A stretch of 64,000 nt of DNA from Ruminiclostridium hungatei (GCF_002051585.1 NZ_MZGX01000025.1:30483-94482), one strand, 5' to 3'. Positions 1-9,118 are shown, counted from the first letter of the stretch. Numbers and translations: made by a program. Notes: a model not told the origin generated them from the letters alone.

Positions 1-79
1 AAAATGATGTAAAATGTGCCAGGGAATATGCAAGAAAAGTATACAACAGCCTGAAGGTTTGATTTGCACAGGTACATCA

Positions 80-138
80 CAGCCCCGTGACAGAGGTTTG
101 CAGTCTTTGACTTCAAGCCTGTCACGGGGCTGTTTTTT
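80..138 (+). terminator. Intrinsic terminator
   Basis: A 14-bp perfect stem (CAGCCCCGTGACAG at 80-93 with its complement at 119-132) is followed by TTTTTT. It most likely ends a plus-strand gene lying to the left of the window. The preceding 79 bases show no coding signal I can support. Confidence 0.85.
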
Positions 139-192
139 GTCTGCAACCTGCCTTTGAAGGTTGAAGGACAGGGCGCGGTCTTTGAACCGGGG

Positions 193-1203
193 CTACTGTA
201 TTTTGCCCTTATCCAGATATTTTTCCACATCAATCTGAACGGGAACCCATTTTGATTTGTTCTTAACCGACGTATTAATCAACAAATCGGTTCCATTTGT
301 AAGCTTTGCAAATTCAAACATATATTTTCTTTCATCCACACCGTCAATAATTATCTTTTTTCTGTATTCATCCTGTTCAGGAGCATATTGCCTCATTATA
401 AGGCCGCACCAGTTGCCGTAAACAGTTTCCACATAGGATTCAGCGTTGTGAGCCCAGCCATGGTACGCGGCGCAGAAGAAATCCTCGGGGGAGAGGGTGA
501 GAGAATCTACGTAATACAAGCCGTTAACCTTTATAACATCCAGCTCGCCTGTATAGTAATTGAAGGTGGTCACTCCGACGCTGCTGCCCTCCAGTATCTC
601 AAGCTCAAGGAAGAACTTGCTCATGTCTTGGGAAGGTGCAGCCATAGGAAGCAACTTAATCAGGTTAATATGCCCTATCCCTTCAAAGGATTGAACAAAT
701 TCATCATAGCTCATGGACTTTTTATTGTTTTCAGAGAGAAAGGAATAGGCTATTGGAAAGGGCTCAAGCCCATAACCCACTGTTCCGCAGCCGCCATTTT
801 TCTCCTCTGTCAGATTGGAAGCCTGCTGAAGCACGCTGAAATAATTAATAACTGAAGCTTCCGGGGAATCCATCAGTTTTGCAGGGACACTTTCAGCTTT
901 GAAACTGGACATGAAGGTGTCATGATCCATAAAGTTGCTGTTGAGGGATTTGAGGCTTGAAGGCCTGAAATATGTCTCATTCAGGTCGGACATTCTTTTG
1001 TTCATTACCTGTATGGTTTGTCTGGACAGGCCTGTGGCTGCCGGGTCAATATTTACAGCAGGCTGCTCGGCCATAAGTAGACCGCCTAGAACGTAATTAT
1101 TATGGGAGCTTTCCTGATTGCCCACTCTGAGACAGATTGCAGCTATAAAAAATGCCAGCAGTATTATTGAAATGATAAGTATGCGCTTTGTTAATATTTT
1201 CAT
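193..1203 (-). CDS. Membrane-anchored extracytoplasmic protein of unknown function
   Basis: The protein is about 336 residues. It has a basic N-terminus followed by a single hydrophobic segment at about residues 8-26, so it is an N-terminally anchored or secreted protein with a large extracytoplasmic part. I do not recognise a domain. The ATG at 1203 is preferred over an in-frame ATG five codons upstream because a GGGGGG ribosome binding site lies just in front of it, between the two ATGs. The mature part has several Cys residues and a Gly-Cys-Gly-Thr stretch. The gene stands alone, divergent from the secreted repeat protein at 1503. Function unknown. Confidence 0.7.
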   Translation of the reverse strand: MKILTKRILIISIILLAFFIAAICLRVGNQESSHNNYVLGGLLMAEQPAVNIDPAATGLSRQTIQVMNKRMSDLNETYFRPSSLKSLNSNFMDHDTFMSSFKAESVPAKLMDSPEASVINYFSVLQQASNLTEEKNGGCGTVGYGLEPFPIAYSFLSENNKKSMSYDEFVQSFEGIGHINLIKLLPMAAPSQDMSKFFLELEILEGSSVGVTTFNYYTGELDVIKVNGLYYVDSLTLSPEDFFCAAYHGWAHNAESYVETVYGNWCGLIMRQYAPEQDEYRKKIIIDGVDERKYMFEFAKLTNGTDLLINTSVKNKSKWVPVQIDVEKYLDKGKIQ

Positions 1204-1502
1204 ATGCCCCCCGATCAATGTTTATTATGATGCCTGATTTTACTATGCCGGGAATTTAAAATTAAATTGGACGACTCCTTATAATATATTCAAATGAGTA
1301 CCGGATAATAATAAAAAATCAATGTAACAAAAATATAATTCCCTATTCAAAGTTTATTCATAAATATCTCACAGTAACAACATATTCCAAGGTTATATTT
1401 TTCTTATGGGATATACTTTTATCTTTGTTCAGAAAAGGCAGTTTGGTTTTGCGGAGGATTTCAGTAGTATTCCAGAATTTTACAAGCTAAAGGAGTGGTT
1501 GA

Positions 1503-2297
1503 GTGAAGAAAGCAAAAAAAATTATCAGTTTGGGTGTCAGCCTGGCAATTTTGGTTACCTCTACGAGTTTTGCATTTGCAGCCGGCAATAGGGCTTATAC
1601 ACCCGGTACGAACAAGGACGGCATTTTGAAAGTGCAGAAGCTTAAAGGTATGGAGAGGGGTGGAAATATAGGTTTGCTGTCGGGACTGGTTACATCGGGA
1701 ACAATAACAACCGAACAGCAAAAAGCTGTCCAGACAGCTTTAAAGTCTATAAAAAAATCGGGAATAACTGCCAGGGAGGCCCTGGAAAAGCTGGTGGCAG
1801 CCGGAACGCTTACACAGGCCCAGGCGGATGCTGCAGCAAAGGCTTATGATGACGCAAAGGCAAAGCTGGAGGCCGAAAAGGAGAAGCGCCTTACAGACAG
1901 GGCAGAAAAGAAAGGCAACGGCATAAATACCTGTAACAGCGTTCTTTCCGAGCTTGTTACAGCGGGGGCAATTACCGCTGAACAGCAAAAAGCCGTCCGA
2001 AATGCAATGAAGCCTTCCAAAGGAAAAGCGGTGACACTGGAAAGTGCACTGGGAGGTCTGGTTGAGGCCGGAACACTTACACAGGCCCAGGCGGATGCTA
2101 TAACAAAGGCTTACAATGACGCAAAGGCAAAGCTGGAAGACGAAAAGGAGAAACGCCTTAAGGAGCTGGCAGAAAAGAAAGGAATAACTGTTGAAGAGCT
2201 GAAGGCTCAGATGAGTAAAGGAGGAAACGGCACCGGCGACAAAAGCGGCTTTAAAGCCGGAGCAGGTCAGAAAAACAGGAAAGCTGCCATGAGATAG
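1503..2297 (+). CDS. Secreted helical repeat protein, DUF2680/YckD-like
   Basis: The protein is 264 residues with a classical signal peptide (KKAKK, hydrophobic core, cleavage near AFAAG at about residue 27). The mature part contains two copies of a unit of roughly 75-80 residues. Each unit has an 'ITTEQQKAV'-type helix, then 'LVxAGTLTQAQADAxxKAYxDAKAKLE' and a charged EKEKRL helix. This pattern resembles the helical DUF2680 (YckD) family of secreted Firmicute proteins; that assignment is by pattern only. The C-terminus is Gly/Lys-rich. The start is GTG, with AAGGAG at 1489-1495 about 7 bases upstream. The gene is monocistronic with its own terminator. Role unknown. Confidence 0.75.
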   Translation: MKKAKKIISLGVSLAILVTSTSFAFAAGNRAYTPGTNKDGILKVQKLKGMERGGNIGLLSGLVTSGTITTEQQKAVQTALKSIKKSGITAREALEKLVAAGTLTQAQADAAAKAYDDAKAKLEAEKEKRLTDRAEKKGNGINTCNSVLSELVTAGAITAEQQKAVRNAMKPSKGKAVTLESALGGLVEAGTLTQAQADAITKAYNDAKAKLEDEKEKRLKELAEKKGITVEELKAQMSKGGNGTGDKSGFKAGAGQKNRKAAMR

Positions 2298-2350
2298 CTG
2301 CAAAATAGCTACATATTATACGGATTAAGGGAATCCTCCTTGATTGAACG

Positions 2351-2398
2351 GCACCCGGGCGGGAGCACTGCATTAGTTAATGGCCCGGGTGTCATTTT
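2351..2398 (+). terminator. Intrinsic terminator of the secreted repeat protein gene
   Basis: The inverted repeat GCACCCGGGC (2351-2360) pairs with GCCCGGGTGT (2383-2392) and is followed by a short T-rich tail (CATTTTAT). It lies 54 bases after the stop codon. Confidence 0.75.
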
Positions 2399-2484
2399 AT
2401 ATATTCTTATGTTATACTTTTTTTAAATAGTGTGAATCAAGTCTGATAAACAAGGTAATTATTACATTAGGAAAAGGAAAAATT

Positions 2485-3645
2485 ATGAGTAAAAGGGGTT
2501 ACATAATGCAATTTGCTTTCATTTCAGTATTTTTAATTATTTACGGATTGTTGGTCTATTACATCGGCATCAGAGGTTTCCACAGCATAAACGCTCAAAT
2601 ACCCATAAACAAAATTGCATACTGGCTGATTGTAATTTTCCTGGCGTCAGCTTATATTATAGGCATGGCAGGCAGAAACAATCTGCCGGAGGGGCCTGCC
2701 AGGTTTTTCAGCACTGTAGGCGGATACTGGATTGCCGGGTTTGTCTATCTGCTGGGTTTTGTAATTATTTTTGACATATTCGGTTTCCTTGCACGGAGGC
2801 TGAACGCCTTGCCCGCTGTAATAAGGAACAATACCTGGTTTATGGCATTTTGCGTTATTGCCGCTGTTGCCATACTTCTGGCGGTGGGAACCTATAATGC
2901 AATGGTGCCTAGGGTAAAGGAATATACCATTGCCATAGATAAAAAGGCAGGGAATTTAAAGAGTCTCAAATGTGCCATGATTTCGGATATACACCTGGGC
3001 GAGATTATTGGAAGGGACAGGCTTAGAACCGCAGTGGAGATGATCAACAGCATGGAGCCCGATTTGGTGGTTATTGCCGGAGACCTGTTTGACGGTTCGG
3101 TAAAACCTGTAAAAAACCAGAATATGCTTAAGGAACTTGAGGGGATAAAATCCAAATACGGCACTTATGCTGTTATGGGAAACCATGAACATTATGCCGA
3201 TGCTATGGACGAAATAACAGAGCTTATGGAAGCAGCGGGAGTAACCGTTCTGAGGGACAAAAAGGTCAAAATAGCCGACAGCTTCTACCTGCTCGGAAGA
3301 GAAGATATGGATGGCAGACGATTCGGCTATAACAGGGCAGACCTGTCAGAAATGCTGAAGGATGCCGATACCAGCCTGCCGGTCATAGTTCTTGACCATC
3401 AGCCCTCCGGACTCTCGGAACCCAGAAAGGCAGGAGTTGATTTGCAGTTGTCGGGACATACTCATGGGGGTCAATTTTTCCCTGCAAATCTTGTTACCAA
3501 TCTGATGTTTGAAGAAGATTACGGGTATTTCAAGGACGGCAGCTTCAATCTGGTGGTTTCCTGCGGCTATGGCACCTGGGGGCCTACTGTGAGAATCGGC
3601 AGCCAGTCCGAGGTGGTCAGGCTCAATATTGACTTTGAAAAATAG
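2485..3645 (+). CDS. Membrane-anchored metallophosphoesterase, YkuE-type
   Basis: The protein is 386 residues. Four hydrophobic segments occupy about residues 5-145, and a calcineurin-like metallophosphoesterase domain fills the rest. All metal-binding blocks are visible: SDIHLG (about residue 167), GDLFDG (about 199), GNHEHY (about 231), DHQP (about 302) and SGHTHGGQ (about 325). The family hydrolyses phosphoesters with a two-metal centre; some YkuE-like members act on lipids or Tat-exported substrates, but the substrate here cannot be told. The start ATG follows AGGAAAAGGAAAA. The gene is convergent with the AI-2E permease, with only 21 bases between stop codons. Confidence 0.88.
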   Translation: MSKRGYIMQFAFISVFLIIYGLLVYYIGIRGFHSINAQIPINKIAYWLIVIFLASAYIIGMAGRNNLPEGPARFFSTVGGYWIAGFVYLLGFVIIFDIFGFLARRLNALPAVIRNNTWFMAFCVIAAVAILLAVGTYNAMVPRVKEYTIAIDKKAGNLKSLKCAMISDIHLGEIIGRDRLRTAVEMINSMEPDLVVIAGDLFDGSVKPVKNQNMLKELEGIKSKYGTYAVMGNHEHYADAMDEITELMEAAGVTVLRDKKVKIADSFYLLGREDMDGRRFGYNRADLSEMLKDADTSLPVIVLDHQPSGLSEPRKAGVDLQLSGHTHGGQFFPANLVTNLMFEEDYGYFKDGSFNLVVSCGYGTWGPTVRIGSQSEVVRLNIDFEK

Positions 3646-3666
3646 ATTGTGTTTACAAAATTAGCT

Positions 3667-4845
3667 TTACTTTTTCTTGGTGAAATCAAATTTCCACTGT
3701 TTTTTCTGTTTTTCCGGAGCGTTTGTCTTGTCCAGCTCCAGGGTCATTGCGTATTTTGGATAGTACATTTCAACAATGTTTTTTATGGTAATCTTTATGG
3801 CAGAGTACAGAGGGATAACGATTATGAGACCTATAAAGCCCAGTATGGGTATAATGCCCATTAACAGCAGTATTACCGTAAGGGGATGGATATCCATGCT
3901 TTTCTTCATAACCTGGGGTGATATGAAATTATTGTCTATCTGCTGTACTACTATCATTACTATAAAGATTTTAACCGCCATAAACGGATTATCTGCCAGA
4001 GAAAGCAGTATTGCCGGGATTATTCCCAGCCAGGGCCCGAAGAACGGGATAATACAGGTTATCATTGCAAATATGGCCAGAATCAGTGAGTACTTAAGGC
4101 CTATAATCAGGTAGCCGATATACATGAGCAGTCCAATGAAAAAAGCTACCAGAAGCTGGCCGGCAATATAATTTGACAGGACGTAATCTATATCGGATAA
4201 AATCTTTCTCAGGTTGGACTTATGTGAGGCGGGAGCGAATCTTACCACACTGGGCATGAATTTGCTGTCGTCCTTAAGAAAGTAAAAAAGTATGATGGGA
4301 AGTATTATAATAATTGAACCTACATTGGTTATTGCACCGATAAAGTTAATAGTGCCCTTACCTGCGCTTTGTATCAGGCTCTGGGCAAATTCCGAAAGCT
4401 TGCTTGCAATGTCCGGCCTCTGAAGCTGTGATAGGTCGAAATACCCGAACAATTCACTGTTGAGCAGATTGTTGACCGTATTTTCAGCCTTCTGGTACAG
4501 GCTTGGGAGGCTTTGGTAGAATTCTGAAAACTGTGTTTTTACAAGTGAACCTGTGTAGGAGGTAAACAGTATTATGGCCGACAATACAATGATAAAGGCC
4601 AGGGCTATTGACCAGATATGGGGTATTTTACCCTTTTCCAGCAGCTTTACAAGAGGTCTCAGAATATAAAACAGCAAGCCTCCGAAAAGAAGGGGGAAAA
4701 TGATGGAATAAATGAAGCTTAAAATGGGTGAGAAAAAGAAGTCGATTTTCCCGAACATGAATATTATAAGCAGCACCAGCAGCAGATAACAGCCATATTT
4801 GAAAAATTTACTCTTAATAAAAACAAAATTCGTATTGTTATCCAT
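3667..4845 (-). CDS. AI-2E family transporter (PerM/YtvI-like permease)
   Basis: The protein is 392 residues. It has hydrophobic segments near the N-terminus (about 15-85), a hydrophilic stretch of about 70 residues, and then a cluster of membrane segments with the family signature regions 'PFFGPWLGIIPAILL' and 'VQQIDNNFISPQVM'. The family exports small molecules or ions (AI-2, Na+/H+ exchange), and the substrate cannot be assigned from sequence. The C-terminus is a Lys-rich cytoplasmic tail. A second family member lies at 42444-43493. The gene is monocistronic or cotranscribed with the peptidase gene upstream (4947-6254), 101 bases away. Confidence 0.88.
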   Translation of the reverse strand: MDNNTNFVFIKSKFFKYGCYLLLVLLIIFMFGKIDFFFSPILSFIYSIIFPLLFGGLLFYILRPLVKLLEKGKIPHIWSIALAFIIVLSAIILFTSYTGSLVKTQFSEFYQSLPSLYQKAENTVNNLLNSELFGYFDLSQLQRPDIASKLSEFAQSLIQSAGKGTINFIGAITNVGSIIIILPIILFYFLKDDSKFMPSVVRFAPASHKSNLRKILSDIDYVLSNYIAGQLLVAFFIGLLMYIGYLIIGLKYSLILAIFAMITCIIPFFGPWLGIIPAILLSLADNPFMAVKIFIVMIVVQQIDNNFISPQVMKKSMDIHPLTVILLLMGIIPILGFIGLIIVIPLYSAIKITIKNIVEMYYPKYAMTLELDKTNAPEKQKKQWKFDFTKKK

Positions 4846-4946
4846 ATATACCTCTTATACTTATGATTTTAATATTTCAGGGCTGATTGGGCCTCCCCAT
4901 TCCTTCGGTTACCATAAATTATAGAATTAAATGTAAAAATATACAA

Positions 4947-6254
4947 TCAATATTTTACAATGTCTGAAAGAGGTCCTAACAGAATCATGGGAGACTTATC
5001 CCTGTTGAGCCATTTCACTATAGCCAATACATCTTTTCTGTCTGCAGCCACACAGCCGGCGGTATACTTGATTTCCGCAGCCGGATTCACAATGTGGAAG
5101 AAGATGGCACTGCCTTTGTTTTTTACCCTATCAGAATTATAGCCAATATTAAAGAATATATCGTATACTCCGTTTTTCATACTGCTGAAATTTTCTGCAG
5201 ATTTCCAGCGCCCGTTGGAGGGTTCTCTCTGGTGGGTGTTATAGTACGGTGAAGCCGGGTCGTCCACCCATACATCCTTTGAATCATATTTGTAGAAGGA
5301 AAGACCTGTGGCAACATTTGCACTTTTTCCAAAGCAGGTGCCGATAGCGTAGGCCCCTACAGGGGTTTTCCTGTCTCCTTCGGTCTTGTTTGCCGCAAAG
5401 CCCTTCTGGCCGATATACCCGGCAATATTTTTATGTACATTTACCCACAGGTCTTGTTTTTTCTCATATGTACTGATTACCACATTGGAGGAATTGCCTG
5501 TCAGGGAGGTTGCCACCACCAACTGGGAGACGGGGCTGTCTTTTTGAAATTTCAGACCGGAAATGGTCTTATGGCTCAAAATATAATTGGTCTTGTCAAA
5601 CCTGCTTAAAGGTACGTCCTGTATTTTATAGCTGTTAAAATCAGTATCCTCGAAATGCCACCATTCGGTGCTGAGGGGCTTAAACCCGGAGGCTGTCATT
5701 GCTTTTGACAAGATGTCAAGGTTTTTCCTTTGCTCTGCACTCATTCCCTTATAGCCGGGGGCGGCCTTCACTGTAAAATTGTCAAATCCGGTGGGCATCC
5801 GGAGTTCCTTTCCGTTTTTGTCCACCAGAGTAACATCCACGGCAGCTCCCCTGTTATGCTTCGAACCCGAGCGGTAGGGATTCGCCACATAATTTTTATC
5901 GGGAGTTGCCTCCCACATTATTTTCTGAACACTGAGCGGCCTGTAGGCATCCCATATTTTTATGGAACAGCCCTGCTTCCTTACCAGGTTATTGGCTTTA
6001 ATAAGCTTATCCAGAGTGCCCTTTGTCAGCACACAGGTGGGAGAGGGATAGAGGGTCTTGCCTACAAAGTTTTCATAAGTGGCATATTTCATATCAATGA
6101 CAAAGTCCTTGCTGTAATCCTCTACAAGTACCAGGTCTGATTTTTTTACCGCAGTCGGAGCTGCACCGGCAAAGGTGAAGCAGGTAAAAATCATACCTGT
6201 TACAAGTAAGAGCGCTATAGTCCATTTTATGCCCATAGGCTGCTTTTTAGTCAT
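4947..6254 (-). CDS. Secreted VanX-type D-Ala-D-Ala dipeptidase fused to L,D-transpeptidase (YkuD-like) domain
   Basis: The protein is 435 residues with a signal peptide (about residues 10-31). Residues 40-205 match the M15D VanX/DdpX family: an Arg-containing DAYRP block, the zinc motif SKHNRGAAVD (about 132-141) and EWWHFED (about 196-202) supplying the catalytic Glu and last His ligand. Residues 235-435 look like a YkuD/L,D-transpeptidase-type catalytic domain, with FFHI (about 386) and TAGCVA (about 398-403) carrying the presumed catalytic Cys. Both activities act on peptidoglycan stems, so a wall-remodelling enzyme is inferred. Single-domain proteins are usual for each family. The start is supported by AGGAG 9-10 bases upstream. 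The joint function is inference. Confidence 0.82.
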   Translation of the reverse strand: MTKKQPMGIKWTIALLLVTGMIFTCFTFAGAAPTAVKKSDLVLVEDYSKDFVIDMKYATYENFVGKTLYPSPTCVLTKGTLDKLIKANNLVRKQGCSIKIWDAYRPLSVQKIMWEATPDKNYVANPYRSGSKHNRGAAVDVTLVDKNGKELRMPTGFDNFTVKAAPGYKGMSAEQRKNLDILSKAMTASGFKPLSTEWWHFEDTDFNSYKIQDVPLSRFDKTNYILSHKTISGLKFQKDSPVSQLVVATSLTGNSSNVVISTYEKKQDLWVNVHKNIAGYIGQKGFAANKTEGDRKTPVGAYAIGTCFGKSANVATGLSFYKYDSKDVWVDDPASPYYNTHQREPSNGRWKSAENFSSMKNGVYDIFFNIGYNSDRVKNKGSAIFFHIVNPAAEIKYTAGCVAADRKDVLAIVKWLNRDKSPMILLGPLSDIVKY

Positions 6255-6317
6255 ATTAAAGACTCCTGAGCTTTTTATCTTATTTTATCATATAACCGTC
6301 CACACATAAACCAAAGT

Positions 6318-7472
6318 CTAGTCTAGGCTTTTTCTGAACCGTTTTGTAGCTATGAACAGGATTACTATTGTGAAGCTGAGAAGTGCCAGGGCATCCTGCC
6401 AGAGATAATCCAGTCCCACACCCTTTAAAGTGATGCCGCGGATAATGTCAAGAAAATAGGTCAGGGGAATGAAATACCCTATATAGCCTATAGCTGCAGG
6501 CATTGCCTCTCTTGGAAATATAAAGCCGGAAAGCAGGATACTTGGAAGAAGCACGAACACCATGACTATCATCGCCTGGAGTTGATTCTTTGCAAAGGTG
6601 GATATAAGCATACCTATTGAAAGGGAACAGTAAACAAAAAGGAAACCCAATAATAGCAGCAGGCCCAGAGAACCGGACACAGGAATCTTAAAAAACCATA
6701 CACATATGGCCAGTGAGAATAAAAAGCCCGAATAACCCACTACTATATAGGGGATAAGTTTTCCCAATATGAGTTCCGAAGGCTTTATGGGAGTTACTAT
6801 CAACTGCTCGATGGTGCTCCGCTCCTTTTCCCTGACAAGGGCAAAGGCAGTGAGCATTATGGTAATATTCTGAAGAATGAGCCCTACAAGGCCGGGAATG
6901 GTAAATTTTGAGCTCTCCATATCAGGATTATACCATACAGCGGTTTTCAAGGTCAGACCAGCCAGCTTTTCGGGGGTTATTCCGTATTTCAGGAGCCCCT
7001 GGGAGGTGTATTTTTGAGAGAAGCCCCCTGCTATGAGCTGCCCGCTGGCAAGGGCGGTCCGGGCCGTAGTGGGCTCCGTGCCGTCAATTATCAACTGCAG
7101 TTGGGCATTGTCACCGTTTTTTATTTTATGGGAATAGTCACCGGGTATTACAAGCCCGGCTTTTGCCCTGCCGCTTTTTATCAGCTCCTCCAGCCTTTCT
7201 TCCGATTGGACGTTTTCATATATCACAAAGTAATCCGACCCGGTGAACTGCTCAAGGAAGCTGCGGCTTTCCTCCGAGCTGCTCAGGTCATAAACCGCAG
7301 TGGGAATTTTGTCCACTTCGGTATTTACCGCATAGCCGAAAAGCAGCATCATAACCACAGGCATAATAAAGGGAAGTTTTAAACTGATAGGGTCTCTCTT
7401 CATCTGGATGAATTCCTTTTTTATTATGGACCAAAACCTCTTAAAGCTAAAGCCATGCCTGTTCTTAATCAT
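6318..7472 (-). CDS. ABC-2 type transporter permease
   Basis: The protein is about 384 residues. It has one N-terminal membrane segment (IMPVVMMLLFGYAV, about 30-45), a large extracytoplasmic domain to about residue 185, then five membrane segments with the ABC-2 core, including the 'EKERSTIEQLIVTPIKPSELILGK' signature. This is the YhhJ/DrrB-like arrangement of drug or lipid exporters. A GAGGAG site suggests the ATG at 7472; an ATG at 7481 lies directly against that site. The gene overlaps the end of the ATPase gene upstream and forms an operon with it and the TetR gene. Substrate unknown. Confidence 0.88.
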   Translation of the reverse strand: MIKNRHGFSFKRFWSIIKKEFIQMKRDPISLKLPFIMPVVMMLLFGYAVNTEVDKIPTAVYDLSSSEESRSFLEQFTGSDYFVIYENVQSEERLEELIKSGRAKAGLVIPGDYSHKIKNGDNAQLQLIIDGTEPTTARTALASGQLIAGGFSQKYTSQGLLKYGITPEKLAGLTLKTAVWYNPDMESSKFTIPGLVGLILQNITIMLTAFALVREKERSTIEQLIVTPIKPSELILGKLIPYIVVGYSGFLFSLAICVWFFKIPVSGSLGLLLLLGFLFVYCSLSIGMLISTFAKNQLQAMIVMVFVLLPSILLSGFIFPREAMPAAIGYIGYFIPLTYFLDIIRGITLKGVGLDYLWQDALALLSFTIVILFIATKRFRKSLD

Positions 7473-8256
7473 GCCGGTCATCTCCTCTCAGAAACCCAAG
7501 CTGTTCAAACCTGCCGGCAAGCCTGCTGCCTTCTGCTTTTTCAACTTGTTTTATGAAAATATCCTCCAGATTTTTTGCTCCTTCTTTTTCAATGAGCTCC
7601 CGGGGCGAAGCGATGTCCATAAGCCTGCCGTTAAGTATGAAGCCCACCTGGCTGCAGCTTTCTGCTTCGTCCATGTAGTGGGTGGTTACGAGAACGGTAA
7701 TGCCTTGTCTGGCAAGGGAATGTATTATTTCCCAGAAGACTCTTCTGGATACCGGATCAACACCTGCGGTAGGCTCATCCAGTATCAGCAGTTCAGGCTT
7801 GTGAATCAGCGCACAGCCCAGGGCCAACCGCTGCTTCCAGCCTCCTGACAATGTTCCGGCAAGGCTTCTCTCCTTACCCGTGAGATTTGCCATCTCAATA
7901 AGTTCCTTTTTCCTCTGCGAGGTAACCTTTCCCGATAAGCCATATACACCTGCATAAAAGTTCAGATTTTCTTCAACCGTAAGATCTTCGTACAGGCTGA
8001 AGCGCTGGCTCATATATCCCAGGCTCTGTCTTACGGCCTCGGTTTCCCTGGTTACGTCCTTTCCCATTACGAGGGCCTTGCCGGAGGTGGGGTGGAGGAC
8101 ACCGCAGAGCATGCGGATGGTGGTTGACTTCCCGGAGCCGTTGGGCCCCAGAAATCCAAAGATACTGCCCTTTGGAATGGAAAAACTTATCCCGTCTACT
8201 GCCGTAAAGCTGTCAAATTTCTTGGTAAGGTTTTCTACAGATATGGCATATTCCAT
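7465..8256 (-). CDS. ABC transporter ATP-binding protein (drug/lipid export type)
   Basis: The protein is 263 residues, a single nucleotide-binding domain. Walker A is GPNGSGKST (about residue 39), the signature is LSGGWKQRLALG (about 138), Walker B is LLILDEPTAGVDP (about 157), and the H-loop is TTHYMDEA (about 193). It belongs to the CcmA/DrrA-like class that pairs with ABC-2 permeases, here the gene at 6318. The start ATG follows GGAGGAG. It lies one base downstream of the TetR gene, so translation is probably coupled. The signature has Trp-Lys in place of the usual Gln-Arg, as often seen in this subfamily. Confidence 0.9.
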   Translation of the reverse strand: MEYAISVENLTKKFDSFTAVDGISFSIPKGSIFGFLGPNGSGKSTTIRMLCGVLHPTSGKALVMGKDVTRETEAVRQSLGYMSQRFSLYEDLTVEENLNFYAGVYGLSGKVTSQRKKELIEMANLTGKERSLAGTLSGGWKQRLALGCALIHKPELLILDEPTAGVDPVSRRVFWEIIHSLARQGITVLVTTHYMDEAESCSQVGFILNGRLMDIASPRELIEKEGAKNLEDIFIKQVEKAEGSRLAGRFEQLGFLRGDDRHD

Positions 8257-8257
8257 A

Positions 8258-8926
8258 TTAATCTCCTCCTTTGGTCTGTTTTGCCGGAGAGATGCCGTCC
8301 AGTATCAGGGTAATCATGGCATCTATTTCCCCGGTGCTTTCCGACAGGCTGAAGTTGTCTGTAAACAGCATCTTTTGGCCGATGAAGGCCAGAAAGTTTC
8401 CTATTATGTTTCTCATTACGAGCATGGGGTCCACATCGGTGCGAATCTGTCCGCGGGCCGCCAGGTTGCTGTAGAATTCTCGTATTTCCTTATCCAGCCT
8501 GTTGATAAGATTTGAACATATCACCTCTCTGATATCCTGATGGAAGAGGGCTTCGCTTATCAGGACACGGAACATGGGAAAAAATCTCTGTACCAGCTCC
8601 AGTCTGTCCAAAAGGATTTCCTTGAGTATAACCCGCAATTCCTTCTGCTCTCTGCTTTTAAATATGTCGTACAGGGAATTCAAAAGTATCTTGTCCGCAG
8701 CAATCCTTATTGCCTGCAGCATTATGCCGTGCAATATATCCTTTTTTGTCTTGAAGTATCTGAAAATGGTTCCTTCCGCCACACCGGCCCTTTTGGCAAT
8801 TTCGCTGGTGGTGGTGGAGGAGAAGCCCTTTTCATTGGATATGAGAATGGCAGCCTCAAGAATTTTTTTTTCTTTATCCGGGAGCTCAAGCTCCGACAAA
8901 TCAATATTTACATTCATAGTTTCCAA
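8258..8926 (-). CDS. TetR/AcrR family transcriptional regulator
   Basis: The protein is 222 residues. The N-terminal helix-turn-helix domain (about residues 18-64) shows the TetR pattern ILEAAILIS..., TTSEIAKRAGVAEGTIFRYF and KTKKDIL. The rest is an all-helical ligand and dimerisation domain. It is the first gene of a three-gene operon with an ABC exporter, so it most likely represses its own operon and is relieved by an exported compound. A 14-bp palindrome at 8980-8993 overlaps the predicted transcription start. The start is probably TTG at 8926 behind AAAGGAT; an ATG at 8917 is an alternative. Confidence 0.88.
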   Translation of the reverse strand: METMNVNIDLSELELPDKEKKILEAAILISNEKGFSSTTTSEIAKRAGVAEGTIFRYFKTKKDILHGIMLQAIRIAADKILLNSLYDIFKSREQKELRVILKEILLDRLELVQRFFPMFRVLISEALFHQDIREVICSNLINRLDKEIREFYSNLAARGQIRTDVDPMLVMRNIIGNFLAFIGQKMLFTDNFSLSESTGEIDAMITLILDGISPAKQTKGGD

Positions 8927-8979
8927 GCATCCTTTCAGGGTTAGCCGCTGCTGATGTGCAACAGTTTATAAAAAAAATG

Positions 8980-8993
8980 AGTGAGTACTCACT
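8980..8993. promoter_or_regulatory. Probable TetR operator
   Basis: AGTGAGTACTCACT is a perfect 14-bp palindrome. It lies 54 bases upstream of the TetR start, just downstream of the predicted -10 box on the minus strand, where a repressor would block initiation. Palindromes of the form GTGAGTACTCAC are typical of TetR-family operators. Confidence 0.75.
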
Positions 8994-9001
8994 ATATTTT
9001 T

Positions 9002-9030
9002 ATATTATTAAGCCAGTACGGAAATGTCAA
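9002..9030 (-). promoter_or_regulatory. Sigma-A promoter of the tetR-ABC operon
   Basis: On the minus strand TTGACA (9025-9030) and TAATAT (9002-9007) are separated by 17 bases. Transcription should start near 8995, within or next to the palindrome at 8980-8993. Confidence 0.8.
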
Positions 9031-9118
9031 GAGAAAACTGTATATTAATAAGTTTTTTTTAGACAATATGATTATGGGCAACTTTAAACAGAGCAAATAT
9101 CCAGAAGGAGAAACGGCA

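Noticed and set aside
1740..2303. Long minus-strand open frame over the secreted repeat protein
   Set aside because: It is the antisense of a gene with signal peptide, ribosome binding site and repeat pattern; the Cys/Phe/Leu-rich translation is a typical shadow.
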